A DNA stretch of 64,000 nucleotides from Batrachochytrium dendrobatidis JAM81 (Eukaryota; Chytridiomycota; Chytridiomycetes; Rhizophydiales): NCBI RefSeq assembly GCF_000203795.2, contig NW_006281099.1, positions 2,545,774 through 2,609,773 of the forward strand, in the 5' to 3' direction. The notes under the pieces were generated by a model. It was given only the letters and a program-made list of their open reading frames with translations. It made no database searches and was not told where the DNA came from. Shown here piece by piece: positions 11,529 through 21,681 of the stretch (the stretch's first letter is position 1; each line of letters begins with the position of its first letter). The position numbers and the translations under genes are program-made.

Positions 11529-12950
11529 ATGGCTAAAGAAAAGGTTCAGCGCTTGCGGACCTGTCCCTTGTGTCATAAAGAATTTGCTGCTAAAACTGTT
11601 AGCAATCATCGATCTCAACTAGTATGTGTTCGAAGGCGTCAGATCCAATCCTCAGATATAGAATGTTGGAGGCAAGACTTTCGTAAGTTGCAGTCGGCTT
11701 GCCAGCTTTAATACCTCTGCTACGCTAAATATTTTTATCCTTTGGTGTCCTATTATTGTCACCTTCCATCGCTGACTCCATATTCCATTCATAGTCATGC
11801 CATACTTTTATTCTTCTTGATATATGATTGCATACAGCTTTCTAGCACAAGTCTATCACTTTGTAATTGTAATGGTGATCACTGATTAAGATTCCCGTGT
11901 TTATCTTGCCAACAACCATCATATTTTTACTTATACAACAACCATTTAAATAGAAAATGATCCTACTATGTTGGACAAGCTGCTGAGATTCTATAAAAAA
12001 CAACAACAAGAGCTTCAACAGGCAGACTATCCCTACAATCCAGACTACCAGGAAACTGCTAAATCCGACCCGCCAGCATTGCCTAAATTGTCAATCCCGT
12101 CAGTTTCTACATCGTTCATGCAATGCCCGCTGTCTACAAGCCAATCACCATCGCCCACTCTTGATAGTATTAATACAAACCAAAATACTGCACCAGTTTT
12201 AAACTCTGTTGAAATAGGATATGAAAGGTACAATACTATCTATACAGTAGTTTGTATTTGATCATCTCACGACATTGCACACCACCTACTAACTACATTT
12301 TCGTTACTATGATATGGTTTAACCTACTATTGAAAACAGATTTCAAACCAATAGAACTATGCCAAGCATATACTCGGGTCATTCTTTTGATCAGCTATCG
12401 CGTAGTAATGAGGTAGAGCTTCCACTTGCACAGACATTCAGCTATGGTGCACCATCCAAATGGACGCCCAGTCACGTTCATACCAATTTCCGGTAAGTTA
12501 TCCAGAAATCATACTATATATCTGTAGTAAATCGTGCGAGTTGCTATATAAATCTGCCGTTATTTGAGTACTCATATTGCTAAACCTATATTTAGAAGAA
12601 TCGATATTCCTACAGAACCTATACATGATCCTGCGTGGTATTCCGTTCAACATGCCATGCGACCCATGTCAAACCAACTCCCACTTTTACCTCCTATGCT
12701 CTATCCAGGTCTGAAACCCATATCAAGCCATTTGAACGGATTCGGAAATGATTTCGAAATGGGTCATCGGCCGATTATGACTACTCCTTTAAATCATTTT
12801 GCACCGCCAATGATGCCACCAACTACAATGCATCAAATGTTACATCCGATCGGGCATTTGAATTTTAATGGTTTCCATCCAGTCTCACATGAACATACAA
12901 ACTTTATTTATGATAACCAAGCCTCAGATCATTCTACTCGTGGGATATAG
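11529..12950 (+). CDS. Small zinc-finger protein with disordered tail, function unknown
   Basis: Four exons: 11529-11682, 11954-12227, 12340-12492 and 12596-12950, with clean GT-AG borders that keep one frame. The first exon encodes a single zinc-knuckle-like motif, CPLCHKEFAAKTVSNH followed by a Cys (C-x2-C, H, C spacing), in a basic context. The remaining ~260 residues are low in hydrophobic core and rich in Pro, Ser, Asn, Met and His, with runs such as PPMMPPTTMHQM, typical of disordered regulatory proteins. The start is the ATG at 11529 (MAKEKVQRLRTC). It might be a nucleic-acid-binding or transcription-related protein, but the sequence does not show which; I do not recognise an orthologue. 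Confidence 0.7.
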
Positions 12951-13236
12951 GTCTTTGGTGCTGTTTGCTATAGTTGAATCGTTTTGAATATATACTTTTT
13001 GATATCCCGTATTCTGATATTTATATCAAGCTTGACTAGTCAAATGTACGATTTAGATTGATGGGATGCTAGTATGGCTTGAACCTTTTCAGTCAGCTAA
13101 CTGCTTGTTGAATCATCTTTGATTTAAAAAACGAGTTCAATAAATACCCAACCTTTTACTATAAATTTGTATTTGATTTACTTGAATCGAGTCGAGTATT
13201 AAGCATTTACCAAACAACTGATTTTGAAGAAAAAAA

Positions 13237-13308
13237 GGTCCCACCGAGATTCGAACTCGGGTCTCAAGATTCAGAGTCTTGTGTGATGACCAACTACACT
13301 ATGGAACC
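13237..13308 (-). tRNA. tRNA-Gln (CUG)
   Basis: A 72-nt cloverleaf on the minus strand. The acceptor strand GGTTCCA pairs with TGGGACC (one G-U). The D arm is TAGTGTAGTTGGTCATCA. The anticodon stem CAAGA/TCTTG encloses loop CTCTGAA, so the anticodon is CUG. The T arm CCGAGTTCGAATCTCGG is complete. No intron. Confidence 0.93.
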
Positions 13309-13499
13309 ATTTTCAAAATTTCTGCAAAAACAGTGTATAAATTATCAATAGTAAGTTAAAGTTTAGGTTTGTGTAAATAATCAGCATGATATCTGTAGCC
13401 AAGCGAGTATAACCACATGAGGCTGTTGTTGAAATGCTTCAGTCTACTTGATACTATCAGAATGGTTTCAAAGCATGATGAGATGGGTCTGAAATATGC

Positions 13500-13738
13500 A
13501 ATAGTCAAGTATTTGTTGCACTTTCCTACTAGAAATTGTCCAGATTTGGTAATCATCACAATCCAGATATTGAATTCAACTGTTGTTTTCATGTCAATCG
13601 TTAAAGGACCGTCCAAGCCAATAAACTAGACAATATTGTCCAGTAAATGATCATCAATCACTCCATGAGAGTGACAGTTTATTGTGCACTTTGACACCCT
13701 TATTTAGTGTCCGGTTTTACGTGAATACGGCTGCAAAA
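13500..13738. mobile_element. MITE-like dispersed repeat, copy 3
   Basis: Contains the family blocks ACTGTTGTTTTCATG-TCAATCG (13577 onward), CAATATTGTCCAGTAAA (13631) and TTTATTGTGCACTTTGACAC (13677), then the end TTTTACGTGAATACGGCTG at 13715. The left part may extend to about 13350. The right end finishes about 32 bp before the kinesin start codon, so the element probably forms that gene's leader. Confidence 0.65.
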
Positions 13739-13769
13739 TCACTTTTCTCAAAGCCCAACATTGCCATTC

Positions 13770-16641
13770 ATGTTGTCCGGAGGTGCAAGACGGATACCTC
13801 GAGAACCAGCAGCAGGAAATGCATTATCTGCTAGTACATTGACCACTTCACCAGCAGTGACTCCATTAGGAAAACAGGCAGTAAAAGTAGTCATTAGAGT
13901 ACGCCCTTCACTTGCTCACGAGCACAACAGTGAAGCGTGCATTACCACCACTACAAATGATATCTACATCACCAACCCTCGAAATACTACCGAGCAACTT
14001 CAATACACGTATGTATACATGGCCAGGTCTCGTAACCCAATACGGTTGCGACTATCCCTTTCATCTGCTACTTGGATATAATTGGATTGAATTTTTGATT
14101 GTTTGTTTAGCTTTGATAAAGTCTTTGGGGAATCAGATTCGCAAGTGAGTGCCATTATACTATAACAATCTACTATATTTGTCAATGATCAAGCTTTTTA
14201 AACATAATATTAATAGGAGTCTGTATTTGTCCAAGTCGAGCCAGTCATTTTAAGTGTGTTTAGCGGAATCAACACCACAAGTAAGATTTTCAAATGTGTT
14301 TCTGATCAAGAAATGTCTGCTGTACAATGTAAATCTGTTTTGTTGATAAATCATATACCAATATAAATCTAGTTTTTGCATATGGTCAGACTGGTAGTGG
14401 AAAAACACACACCATCAATGGATCTCTCAAAGCACAAGGCATCATTCCACGGACAATATCGTATCTGTTGAACCACATCAAGGAAAACGCACTTGAAACA
14501 TCCATATCTGTTTCCTACTTGGAGATTTACAATGAAAGAATCTTTGATTTGTTGGCTACAGGAGATACCAAGTCGCTTCAAAACTTGGATTTAAGAGAAA
14601 ACGCCAAAGGCAATATTATTGTCTCGGGTCATTCTTCAACACTGATTCGATCCGTTGATGATTTTGAAAAACTTCATCAGTAAGATTTGATTATGGCTTT
14701 AGGTGGTTGAATTTTGCTTCGCTTTAGTATTACATACAAGCAAACTAACTTTTAATGAATGTAGAACTGCTTTAAAAAATAGATCTACTGCAGCTACAAA
14801 TCTCAATGAATTGTCTTCTCGATCTCACTTTATTATGCAAATCTCGGTATGTATTTTATCTGTGCAAGTATGCTCACAGCCTTGCATCAGTCTATTCACC
14901 CACTTGGACTATTGATAGATCAATACAACTCTTGAAAACGGGAAAACACTCATGTCTAAACTACATATTATTGATTTGGTAAGCATATCATGTTTTTTTA
15001 TCAAGATGGATTTTTTTTAAATATTGCATCATACAACATTAGGCTGGAAGTGAAGACAACAAGCGAACAGGAAATGTTGGCGCGCGAATGGTTGAGAGTG
15101 GTGCCATTAACAAATCGTTATTTGTGCTTGGTCAAGTAGTCGAAGGCATGTATTGTTGTATAGGATCTATTTATTCAAGGCTTCAATCTATTCACCATCT
15201 TCTTTTGATTTCAACAGCATTAAACAAGGGCCAGCAACGTGTTCCATATCGGTATGTGATGAACAACTTGATATCCCAACTGTTTGAATGAATAGGTTGT
15301 CTCAATTATTTTACAAAATAGGGATAGCAAAATTACTCGATTACTGCAGGATTCATTAGGAGGAAGTGCCATAGGTTTGATGATTGCATGTTGTGCTTCG
15401 GGCCAGGTAAATACAACGACACAGTTGCAATAATGTATACTTTGCTCAAGTTTTGTTGTTGAGCACATATTTAACTAGCTAAAACTGGATGCTATATCCA
15501 GGAACACTATTGGGACACCTACAACACATTAAACTTTGCGTCCAAATCGTCGTTTATTAAAAATACTGTTGTTCGACACGAGATTGCAGGCATGTTTTTG
15601 AGTTTGCTACCTATTTGATTGGAAATTGAAATCTATAAATGGTTTTTTGAAAATCCAATTGGGTATTGACACGTTTTTGTTGTACCTGTCTGCAGCCAAA
15701 CCTGTTATTCCTCAGATTCAACAAAGTATATTTTCTGGATCTTCATCAGCCAGTTCGGGAATTTTGACTTCAAATCGTAAGCAAGAGTTGCTTGAATGGA
15801 AACTACGCACAAAGACTACACCACAGCAGTCGACTGATATACAGAAATCCCGCCAGCCTCGTCATAGCAATGCATCTACAGTATCCGATGCAAGTGACGT
15901 GTCACAATTTCAAAACGTTCAGTTGGATGAGCTTGTTCAACAAAAAGTTGAAGCACAAGTCAATGCTCATTTAGCGACCCTTCGTGCCGAACTATTAGAG
16001 TATGTAACAATTTTTTTGATATAATGTGGTAAAACATATGCATACTCTTTGGATTAGAAAAGCGTATACTGCACTTTTGCTTGTAAAATAGACGATACTA
16101 ATCTACTGTTTGAATGATTTATACTCATTCAAGTAGGACCAACATAGCGCAACCATTTCAATCATCCCTATGTACTACATTGCATAATGATTTAGTTATG
16201 GAAGCAGAAAAGGCAGTGTCACAGGGTTGGTTGGTGGATGCGATTGTTGCTTTTAAACGTGCTCTTGTTCTTGAAAGTCCAAATTCAGTCGAATATGAAT
16301 CCACGCTGGCTCGAATAGCCAAAATAGAGCAGCTACAGCGTCAGGAAGAGCAACATCGCATATCAAATATGACCAACACTGCCTCTGAACATCAAGAGGT
16401 AAAAACTATCCATTCCATCGAGCAAGTCAAGCAAGATACAGAAAAAGTGATGTTGCGTATTATTAATTCGGGGAGCCTCAAAGATATTATGAAATTGAAG
16501 CAGGTGGGTAAGAAACGAGCCGAAGCCATCATGAATGCCAGGGATACGTATGGTGATTTTATGTCCATCAAAGATCTTTCACGAGCGGGAATGTCAGAGA
16601 CTTTAATCTCCACAGTGTTTCAATCCAACTTGCAACTGTAG
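13770..16641 (+). CDS. KIF22: Kinesin-10 (KIF22/Kid-type chromokinesin)
   Basis: Plus-end motor that pushes chromosome arms toward the spindle equator in animals. About a dozen exons. N-terminal motor: [12 protein letters not shown]-loop [13 protein letters not shown] (14376), switch I NELSSRSH (14806), switch II DLAGSE (14973-15055), [18 protein letters not shown]. The C-terminus (about 16450-16641) is a helix-hairpin-helix, [20 protein letters not shown] onward, the DNA-binding hallmark of the kinesin-10 family. Between them lies a short TPR-like helical stretch ([20 protein letters not shown]). Two introns have GC donors, AAG|GCATGT at 15146 and CAG|GCATGT at 15590; only GC use preserves the conserved VVEALNKG and the following frame. 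The start is the ATG at 13770; the frame upstream has only TTG. Confidence 0.9.
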
Positions 16642-17064
16642 TAATAAATCTCACTTGAGTAGTTTGACCTAATGCCAAGTATGATGACTATTTCAAACAG
16701 ATATAGCACTGATCTAGTCAAAAGTATACATATATTAAATAGAGTAGATTTAAATTTTCCATGTCGGTAGTGTATAAAAAGCACTGAATAATACCTTTTT
16801 TGTGTAATAATGTCAAACTTAATTAACCATATTGATCATTCTCGCTAAAGGCTGACCCGACCATCTTTTCACATATCATTTGAATTCGATGAGCGAAAAG
16901 GCCCAAATATTTGGAACCAATTACTTCCCCTTGACACATCCTCATCATCTCCTACGATTACGAAGTCTTTCTATATTTTCTCGAATCTATACAAAAAGAC
17001 CTTGTCCATAACAGACAAATTCCTTTTTCAGATATAAAGCACGATAAATTTCATATGAATGAAT

Positions 17065-17109
17065 AAAACGAAGGCTAGCACTTAATGGTTCAGTGACAGC
17101 CTTCGTTTT
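17065..17109 (-). terminator. Rho-independent bacterial-type terminator
   Basis: Perfect 12-bp stem, AAAACGAAGGCT paired with AGCCTTCGTTTT, ending in a T-run in the minus-strand sense. It begins 14 bp past the stop codon of the bacterial-like S1 gene. This is a normal bacterial gene ending and out of place in a fungal chromosome. Confidence 0.85.
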
Positions 17110-17122
17110 CTGATATCTAATG

Positions 17123-17379
17123 CTATTTTTTAAACTTCTCTAGTTTATCGCCAATAATATCACTTAATTGGAATCCTGATTGCTCATCATCTTTTTCATA
17201 TTGCTTATATTCTTTTTCTGCTTGATCCTGTTCAATTTCTTTAATACTTAATGAGATCCGTTCGTCCTTCTCATTTACCTCTAATACTTTTACACTTACT
17301 TGTTGCCCAACTTCTAATACTTCCTGTGGTGTACCTATATGACGATTTGCAATTTGCGAAATATGCACTAATCCTTCTA
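17123..17379 (-). CDS. Bacillus-like S1 RNA-binding domain protein, C-terminal fragment (probable contaminant)
   Basis: Minus-strand frame of 85 codons, running from the N gap to the stop at 17123 with no intron. It reads EGLVHISQIANRHIG, VGQQVSVKVLEVNEKDERIS, then an acidic linker and a FQLSDIIGDKLEKFKK tail. This is the last S1 domain and tail of the ribosomal-protein-S1-like protein (YpfD/RpsA) of Bacillaceae. It is followed by a bacterial terminator. The 75 bases beyond the gap do not continue the S1 domain. Its place at a contig end beside a 100-N join makes contamination or a misassembled contig end far more likely than gene transfer. Confidence 0.85.
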
Positions 17380-17479
17380 NNNNNNNNNNNNNNNNNNNNN
17401 NNNNNNNNNNNNNNNNNNNNNNNNNNNNNNNNNNNNNNNNNNNNNNNNNNNNNNNNNNNNNNNNNNNNNNNNNNNNNNN
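17380..17479. other. Assembly gap (100 N)
   Basis: Exactly 100 N, the usual placeholder for a scaffold join of unknown size. It falls inside the inverted-repeat element and next to bacterial-like sequence, so the join itself is suspect. Confidence 0.99.
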
Positions 17480-17690
17480 GACCGAATCATTTGAATTGGC
17501 CCTTAAACTATCGATTTTGGATAAAGTAAACCCTTTGCTTGGCATGAAACCCAATACATTTTCAAGTATCTATCCCTACTAGATTCAAATGATATTTTAT
17601 TTGATTGTCTGGTCAACTTTTAGTGAGAATCGCCAATATGGTAAACTAATTTTGCCATTATTAAACAAAAAAGGTATTATTCAGTGCTTT

Positions 17691-19957
17691 TTATACACTA
17701 CTCGTGTCAGACAAAGCATCTTGGTTAGATGAAACGTCTTTTGTTGGCAGCTCATTTGAATCTAAAGAGTCATGCTTTTCGGATGCAGTGTCATTGTTGC
17801 CTACAGTTTCTTCATGCTGTTGTAGTGTCATATTCTCATTTGTGCCAGCATCAGATCTTTGCTCTTCAGTCAAATTTTCAACCGAACTTGTTTGAAATTG
17901 TGAGCGCGAGCCATTATCATAATGCATGGGTGAAAAACTGGCATCACTTGTATTACTGCAGATCGAGTTGCTGCGACGACGAAGACGCGAAACAGGGGAG
18001 CTCGGTGGAGATGGCGAGTTGAAAGTGTGACTAGACTGCTCAGCTGAATGATTGAAATCAAATGCATATGCAGATGTTTTCTTTGCGTTAAAATGACCAC
18101 ATTGCATACATTTGAATCCTAATACAGTCATCAATCGAAATGCAGTGTTGTAGAATCTATTATTTTAAAAAGATGGTGTGATATAGCAAAACTGATAGAA
18201 TACAGTGCAACTTACTCGATACTAAATATTCATTCGGGAGTACAAGACCGTTGTGTGTAAAGCATTTCTCGCAAATAAGAGCATATTTATGTTGAGGACC
18301 ATCGGATTCTCCAATAATTGCTTCCAGCAACGAGTCAAACCAATTTACAGAAGCAGGCAAAGCAGCCATTTGCTCTAAAATAAGTGGCAAGATTAGTTTT
18401 CAAATATATCATCAGCAAAACTAAACATAAACACGGCTGATCTGGAAAATTGACAAAGTCAGCCGTGAATATACACATCACAGTATGAAACGAATGCATA
18501 CGTTGTTGGTGTACAACATGTGAAGGGGTAAGCTGATCGTTGTTGCGTATATGCTGCTGGTGCAATAGCTGCTGTCTTTGAAGTGGCGTGTGTTGTGCAT
18601 TATCCATTTGCTGAAAGCCCGGATGGTTAGAGAGCATTTGGCGAGAATGAGGTCCATTTTCAGATACACTAGGAGATGCTCTACGTTGGGGACTCATTTG
18701 GGTGTGAGGGCGTTGTCCATGTGATTCTTGTGTTTTTTCAGATCGACTGTCTGCAGATTGAGGTTGACGATTAGCTTGAGGATGATGACGCGATCCTAGT
18801 TAGTAGATAGGTATAAGCCATACTAGTGTCCATAATGCTTAGTTTAAACACAAAAATAGCAAGACTCACCAGAAGAAGTCTGATCATGTCCACTGGGATT
18901 TTCGGATCCTTTGCGTTGCTTTCCACCTTTAGACTAGCACGATCATGATCAAATACAGTGCAAGGAATCAACGTCAGTCAGTATAAACCACATGCATAGA
19001 ATGCGCCAATTAGCATCATCAATTTTGATTACCTTTGGGTTATCATAGCGCTCAATGAGGCCTTTTGTAAGGTAGAATGAGGTCTTGAGTTTCAATTCAG
19101 TAATCTTGTCATTTTGCTTGGTACGAAGCTCATCCAGACGAATCTCTAAAATGCGTATATTAGACAACTCACAGTAACCAACATTTGGGCTGTAGAAAAT
19201 GTCTTGAAACCACAATGTAAATCCCACCTTCGACGTTTCTGCACCGGAGATACCATGCTATAATTCCTGCACGAACAAGATAGATTCTAGTCATAATTTA
19301 AATAGGACATGCAAAGTAAAGTTGGTTAGAATCCGTATATGCTGCTCTGGTAGAGGAGTAGTTGCTACTGCACAATAGCTGGATTGAATGCCACTCTACA
19401 GGCACTTGCTATGCAAGAATATCAAGCTTTTGAATACTCAAGTTTCACATGGGTTTGCCATAATCCACCCTACAAGGCTCAAGACTCGCCACATCCGCAT
19501 GGCTTCAACTCTACTATGAACCATTGAAGCAAGAGCCATTCATACTACTTACATGATTGGCACTACCACCACGGGAAGCGATTTAATGAGGAATTGCTTC
19601 CATGGTTCACCATCTGACATGCGGTAATACATGGCATATACAGCAAGCACAATGATATACGCAGGAAGGGTATAGAAAAACCATGCATAGAGCAGTCTAC
19701 GCTCTCTTAAACCAAACTCTGCTAATCGCATCTCACTACGTCTGATTTTGTCATCCAATTCCAAGAGAATCTTTTCATAGTTGGTATCCTCCTAGAGTTC
19801 AAGTAGTCAAATCAGTCGAATGGTCTACAAACAGAAACAACTGCCTAATCATGACAGATGTGAGGATCCGTCTGTATCAATATTCCAGGTTGTGACTCTC
19901 CAATTGAATCTATTCAATGGCTACCTTTTTGGAGAGCCAGCCAAATAGCCCAGCCAT
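17691..19957 (-). CDS. LNP1: Lunapark-type ER junction protein
   Basis: Integral ER protein that stabilises three-way junctions of ER tubules. Order on the minus strand: short N-terminus MAGLFGWLSKK (19957); coiled helix LDDKIRRSEMRLAEFGLRER; two closely spaced membrane segments (YAWFFYTLPAYIIVLAVYAM, and LPVVVVPIMAGIIAWYLR across an intron); second coiled segment ending YLTKGLIERYDNPK; a Gln/His/Ser-rich disordered stretch; then the zinc-finger domain split over two exons, ALICEKCFTHNGL and FKCMQCGHFN (C-x2-C ... C-x2-C). A long acidic/Ser tail ends TSSV. Residue 2 is Ala, so the N-myristoylation of animal Lunapark is not expected. The stop codon lies in the end of a transposon-like inverted repeat. 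Confidence 0.92.
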
Positions 19958-20116
19958 GTATAAGGTCGTTATTAATAATGGGAAAGTCGGCAATTTATTG
20001 CTTTGCTCACGTTGAGCAGCATCAAGCTTGAGTTTAGCGCCAGATGCTCCCTTAAAACTAGACTTTAAACCATGCTAGCCAAGACTGCGATTGAGATTGT
20101 TGCTAGTGGCTTCAAC

Positions 20117-21472
20117 TCATTTCTTTTCTGGTATATTCAACGAGTGATGATCGAGCATCGAATCAATCTCTCCTTTAAGCAACCGAAAGGAGTGTTCAAT
20201 AGCATCCATGATTCTTTGCTTGAACTCGTTACCATCTGCTATGGTTTGCTTGATAGTTTCCACTGGACAATCTGCAACGTATCGATGCTCTTGAGTAGGC
20301 GATAAAGGCCTTTTCCAGTCGCCAGATTCACTGCACTCGGAATCAGGACACACCATATATTGCTTCCCATATACACAATCGTCTATTGTTGCTGAGCGAC
20401 ATGCATGAACATCTTCCCCGCCATTATTTTCAACCAGCGGTACATCAGCAGGTGGGATGGCCATGGTTGTGTCTTGATCATCCAAGACTGAAGCGTCCGC
20501 CTGATTCATGAGTCTGTCCCAATTTACAGACATAGTCGAGGTGAATCTTTTGGCATACGTTGACAATGGTGCCATGGATGTGACTTGATTTGTATCTCCA
20601 GAACCAGAACAGTTGTATCTGCTTTGATGGCTGGCATGTTCATTAATGGATGAGTCTTGGATTGATCTTACAGATGAATTGCTTCAAGAAATGGCGTATA
20701 CAACAATATTAAAAGGATTAGGTTAGATCTTGCACTAATGATATATTATTTGGCTGTGTATATGAATGCGACTCCCAGCAACCTCACCTGGAAATGGATG
20801 CATTGCAGGTTGAGCCTGTGCTTTTTATTTCGCCATGTTCGGACACTTGAATCTGTGCCATGAATTTTTTGGCTGCCTCGTTAATTTGATCATTAGTGGC
20901 ATCATCGAGAATATCAGTGGAGGATACATCTGTATGAGTATCCTGAGTATCATTAGATGAATCCAGTATCGGCTGATTCAATGCTAGTGTATTTTCACAT
21001 TGCTGAGTAATATGGCCTTGAATCCTTTTATTCCGTTTGCGAGATTTACAGGATGATTTTCTGGATCTTGGTTTAGGCTGATGGAAAGATGCTGCCGAGA
21101 GGGAAATAATGTCCCGTGATTCTCCTATAGACTTTTGAACAGAACTGCCAATGATCATACTGGCTGGAGATCGCTTGATGTGTAGTGATTTTGTAATCGA
21201 ATGAATTATACTTTCAGATACCGACCGGTCTTGTTTGGATGAGTAAATAGCAGAATTCATAGTACTGCCCTTCAAATTACTGTTTATTACTTCAGATGGT
21301 CCCATGGATCTCCACGACACGGCGTTATTATAACAGGATTCAGATCTCTAATGTACTTGCCATTAACAACAGAATAGAATGCATATTGAGTTTATTTCAT
21401 CACAAACCATCAAATTGAATGGTGATATACCTTGAGAAGCTGCTGCTCTCTAACTCCTGTTGTCCAGTTCAT
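20117..21472 (-). CDS. Conserved-looking three-exon protein of unknown function
   Basis: Minus strand, three exons: 21472-21431 (14 codons, MNWTTGVREQQLLK), about 21350-20786, and about 20682-20117. The splice sites are good (AAG|GTATAT, CAG|GTGAGG). The protein is about 390 residues, rich in Ser, Thr, Asp and Lys, with a basic cluster KPRSRKSSCKSRKRNKRIQG that looks like a nuclear localisation signal, and no membrane segment. A tiny first exon followed by disordered sequence is common among chromosome and cell-cycle proteins, but I recognise no domain. It is divergent from CSN7 (start 21682), with about 210 bp between the two starts. Confidence 0.65.
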
Positions 21473-21681
21473 TTTACTACCCACAAAATCGATTCAATTA
21501 AGGATGTGAGACACTTGCTCAAGGTTCGACTGCTGATTCGCACATTACTTTCCACTGCCTTGGTTTTTGGCCAAATTTAAATAAAATTTGGCCATCTTGT
21601 ATATTGCCCATAATTTAATAGACTCGTCAAAATTCAAGTTTTGATTTCCGCCCAAATATTGGCAAAAATCAATCCCACATA

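Larger units (their letters stand above)
16760..17705. mobile_element. Inverted-repeat element, member 2 (interrupted by foreign sequence and gap)
   Basis: The left arm at about 16766-16900 and the right arm at about 17705-17590 (reverse complement) match over more than 100 bp with scattered differences. They share GTAGTGTATAAAAAGCACTG, AATAATACCTTTTTT, AACCATATTG and TATCATTTGAAT. The ends resemble those of the palindrome at 60846-61572 (TAGTATATAAAGAGCACC), so both belong to one family. The interior holds a bacterial-like fragment (about 17040-17379) and a 100-N join, so the true interior of this element is unknown. The right end overlaps the last codons of Lunapark. Confidence 0.65.

Noticed and set aside
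13761..13769. Upstream TTG start for the kinesin
   Set aside because: Nuclear fungal genes start at ATG; the ATG at 13770 lies three codons downstream and is sufficient.
17041..17379. Horizontal gene transfer of a bacterial ribosomal-protein-S1-like gene
   Set aside because: The fragment keeps its bacterial terminator, has no intron or fungal promoter, and stops at a scaffold gap. Contamination or misassembly explains all of this more simply.
17123..17554. 143-codon ORF running through the N gap
   Set aside because: The frame is continuous only because N is not a stop. Only 17123-17379 is bacterial S1 sequence; the part beyond the gap does not continue that domain.
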